Shown here: piece after piece, positions 6,454-6,841 of the stretch
How the letters are laid out: every line of letters begins with the position of its first letter
Position numbering within the stretch: position 1 is the first letter of the stretch
Assembly (NCBI GenBank): GCA_023144115.1
Contig: JAGLGH010000194.1
Coordinates: 1-6,841, forward strand
From: Nanobdellota archaeon
GTDB taxonomy: Archaea > Nanobdellota > Nanobdellia > Woesearchaeales > JAGLGH01
Direction: 5' to 3'
DNA: 6,841 nt
Notes under the pieces: generated by a model
Databases searched by the model: none
What the model saw: the letters and a program-made list of their open reading frames with translations, nothing else
Told to the model about the DNA's origin: nothing
Made by a program: the position numbers and the translations under genes

Positions 6454-6478
6454 AAATCACCATACGGCATAGTGATTT
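6454..6478 (+). repeat. Inverted repeat downstream of hsdM
   Basis: AAATCAC (6454-6460) and GTGATTT (6472-6478) are perfectly complementary, with an 11-base spacer. It could be an RNA stem in the operon's 3' untranslated region or a protein site. Seven-base arms in AT-rich DNA may also arise by chance. Confidence 0.4.
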
Positions 6479-6540
6479 ACCTATATTTGACTAGATCGGA
6501 TAATTTGTTTTGAAAATCATAACGGAGTCAGAGGATGCTG

Positions 6541-6552
6541 TTTTTCTTTTTT
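6541..6552 (+). terminator. T-tract terminator candidate for the operon
   Basis: TTTTTCTTTTTT lies 190 bases after the hsdM stop. Archaeal RNA polymerase can terminate on such T-rich tracts without a hairpin, and this is the strongest tract on the plus strand after hsdM. No stable stem precedes it closely. Confidence 0.5.
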
Positions 6553-6627
6553 AACCGATTTTGGATTGAGCAAATTTGCTTCTCTTGATATGCTTGCGAG
6601 TTGTTGATTTCTATGGGCTGAGTAGTT

Positions 6628-6641
6628 ACGAAATTTAAATG
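6628..6641 (+). promoter_or_regulatory. BRE/TATA-like element upstream of paired dyads
   Basis: ACGAAA followed by TTTAAATG (6634-6641) fits an archaeal BRE plus TATA pattern. It predicts transcription starting near 6663, between the two dyads at 6645-6662 and 6667-6684. No open frame of useful length begins just downstream, so it would serve the gene at 6769, a gene beyond the window, or a non-coding RNA. Confidence 0.4.
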
Positions 6642-6644
6642 TTT

Positions 6645-6684
6645 AATCCTAAAAACAGGATTATTCAATCCTGAAAATAGGAGG
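6645..6684 (+). repeat. Two tandem 18-base dyad elements, 22 bp apart
   Basis: Copy one (6645-6662) is AATCCT, a six-base loop AAAAAC, AGGATT: a perfect 6-bp dyad. Copy two (6667-6684) begins AATCCT, has loop GAAAAT, then AGGAGG, with four perfect pairs (TCCT/AGGA). The copies agree at 14 of 18 positions and start 22 bp apart, about two helical turns. They straddle the transcription start predicted from the TATA element at 6634, the usual place for a repressor operator. AGGAGGT at 6679-6685 directly abuts an ATG at 6686, but that frame stops after five codons. Confidence 0.55.
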
Positions 6685-6694
6685 TATGAACTTT

Positions 6695-6727
6695 TACTTC
6701 TAATTACTACTAATATACTTCTAATTA
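6695..6727 (+). repeat. 12-bp direct repeat, 21 bp apart
   Basis: TACTTCTAATTA occurs exactly at 6695-6706 and again at 6716-6727, with a 21-bp period. The second copy ends 12 bases before the TATA element at 6740. The spacing places both on the same face of the helix, suiting cooperative binding of a regulator upstream of that promoter. Confidence 0.6.
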
Positions 6728-6739
6728 AAACAGCGGCGG

Positions 6740-6747
6740 TATAAAAA
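6740..6747 (+). promoter_or_regulatory. TATA box of a probable leaderless transcript at the right edge
   Basis: TATAAAAA has its centre about 25.5 bases before the A of ATG 6769, almost the same geometry as the operon promoter (TATA centre about 26.5 bases before ATG 802). It therefore predicts a transcript starting at or next to that ATG. Confidence 0.45.
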
Positions 6748-6768
6748 ATTTACTTACAGATACTTTAA

Positions 6769-6841
6769 ATGTACTTGTTTAGATGTCTATGTTTTGTGTC
6801 TTTAGAAGTTCTGTTCTTTTTTGTTACGGTTTATAATGATC
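6769..6841 (+). CDS. Possible start of a truncated hydrophobic protein
   Basis: From ATG 6769 the frame stays open for 24 codons to the window edge. The peptide starts MYLFRCLCF and is strongly hydrophobic, as a membrane segment or signal peptide might be, though T-rich DNA gives such residues in any frame. Support comes from the TATA box 26 bases upstream, which predicts a leaderless mRNA. There is no ribosome binding site. The T-tract CTTTTTT (6816-6822) inside it could instead end a short RNA from the same promoter. Family unknown; the call is weak without the sequence beyond 6841. Confidence 0.25.
   Translation, partial: MYLFRCLCFVSLEVLFFFVTVYND

Larger units (their letters stand above)
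6352..6768 (+). other. Non-coding stretch after hsdM
   Basis: No convincing gene is present on either strand. The longest plus-strand possibility is a 42-codon frame from GTG 6385 to TGA 6513 (starting VDAEKYDVFRNIF); it lacks a ribosome site and I recognise no family, so it may be a gene remnant. A nine-codon frame from ATG 6356 stops at once. The stretch also holds an inverted repeat (6454-6478), a T-tract terminator candidate (6541-6552), and a cluster of TATA elements, dyads and direct repeats from 6628 onward, annotated separately. Confidence 0.6.

Noticed and set aside
6425..6629. GTAACTAC (6425-6432) and its complement GTAGTTAC (6622-6629) as possible ends of a small mobile element.
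   Set aside because: Eight bases 190 apart are readily expected by chance, there are no flanking target duplications that I can see, and no transposase.
6686..6703. AGGAGGT directly followed by ATG, looking like a strong translation start.
   Set aside because: There is no spacer between the motif and the ATG, and the frame stops after five codons. The bases are better explained as part of the second dyad.
1..6841. CRISPR array, tRNA, rRNA or insertion sequence.
   Set aside because: No regularly spaced repeats of CRISPR length, no cloverleaf or rRNA-like segment, and no transposase or integrase motif was found.

Overview
The window is most likely a piece of an archaeal chromosome, or an archaeal mobile island. 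The evidence is AT-rich TATA boxes in place of bacterial -35/-10 promoters, a start codon about 26 bases from a TATA centre (a leaderless mRNA), Shine-Dalgarno sequences of the GGTGA/GAGGTGA kind, and a T-tract in place of a hairpin terminator. Composition is AT-rich, about 23-50% GC in the 60-base blocks I counted by hand. I cannot name the genus.

The content is a type I restriction-modification (R-M) locus with everything on the + strand. It opens with the C-terminal 201 residues of the restriction/translocase subunit HsdR (3-608). A 193-bp gap follows (609-801), holding two TATA-like elements, a perfect 7-bp inverted repeat and the start of the next transcript. Six tightly packed genes then run from 802 to 6351: a ribbon-helix-helix (RHH) protein, an AlbA_2/GHKL-like ATPase with a C-terminal winged helix, a membrane-anchored protein of unknown function, HsdS (specificity), a small three-helix membrane protein of unknown function, and HsdM (adenine methyltransferase). 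The junctions are -4, 0, +8, 0 and +11 bases, so this is almost certainly one operon with translational coupling.

HsdR, HsdS and HsdM together make a standard type I R-M enzyme: HsdS chooses the site, HsdM methylates adenine, and HsdR cuts unmodified DNA after ATP-driven translocation. The order and cargo are less standard. HsdR appears to have separate transcription, hsdS precedes hsdM, and four non-R-M genes sit inside the operon. The first two look like DNA-binding regulators. The other two are membrane proteins with no recognised function, and are the best candidates for something undescribed.

The last 490 bases (6352-6841) contain no convincing complete gene. They hold a T-tract terminator candidate, then a dense putative control region: a TATA element, two tandem 6-base-loop dyads 22 bp apart, a 12-bp direct repeat 21 bp apart, and a second TATA element 26 bases before an ATG whose frame stays open to the window edge.
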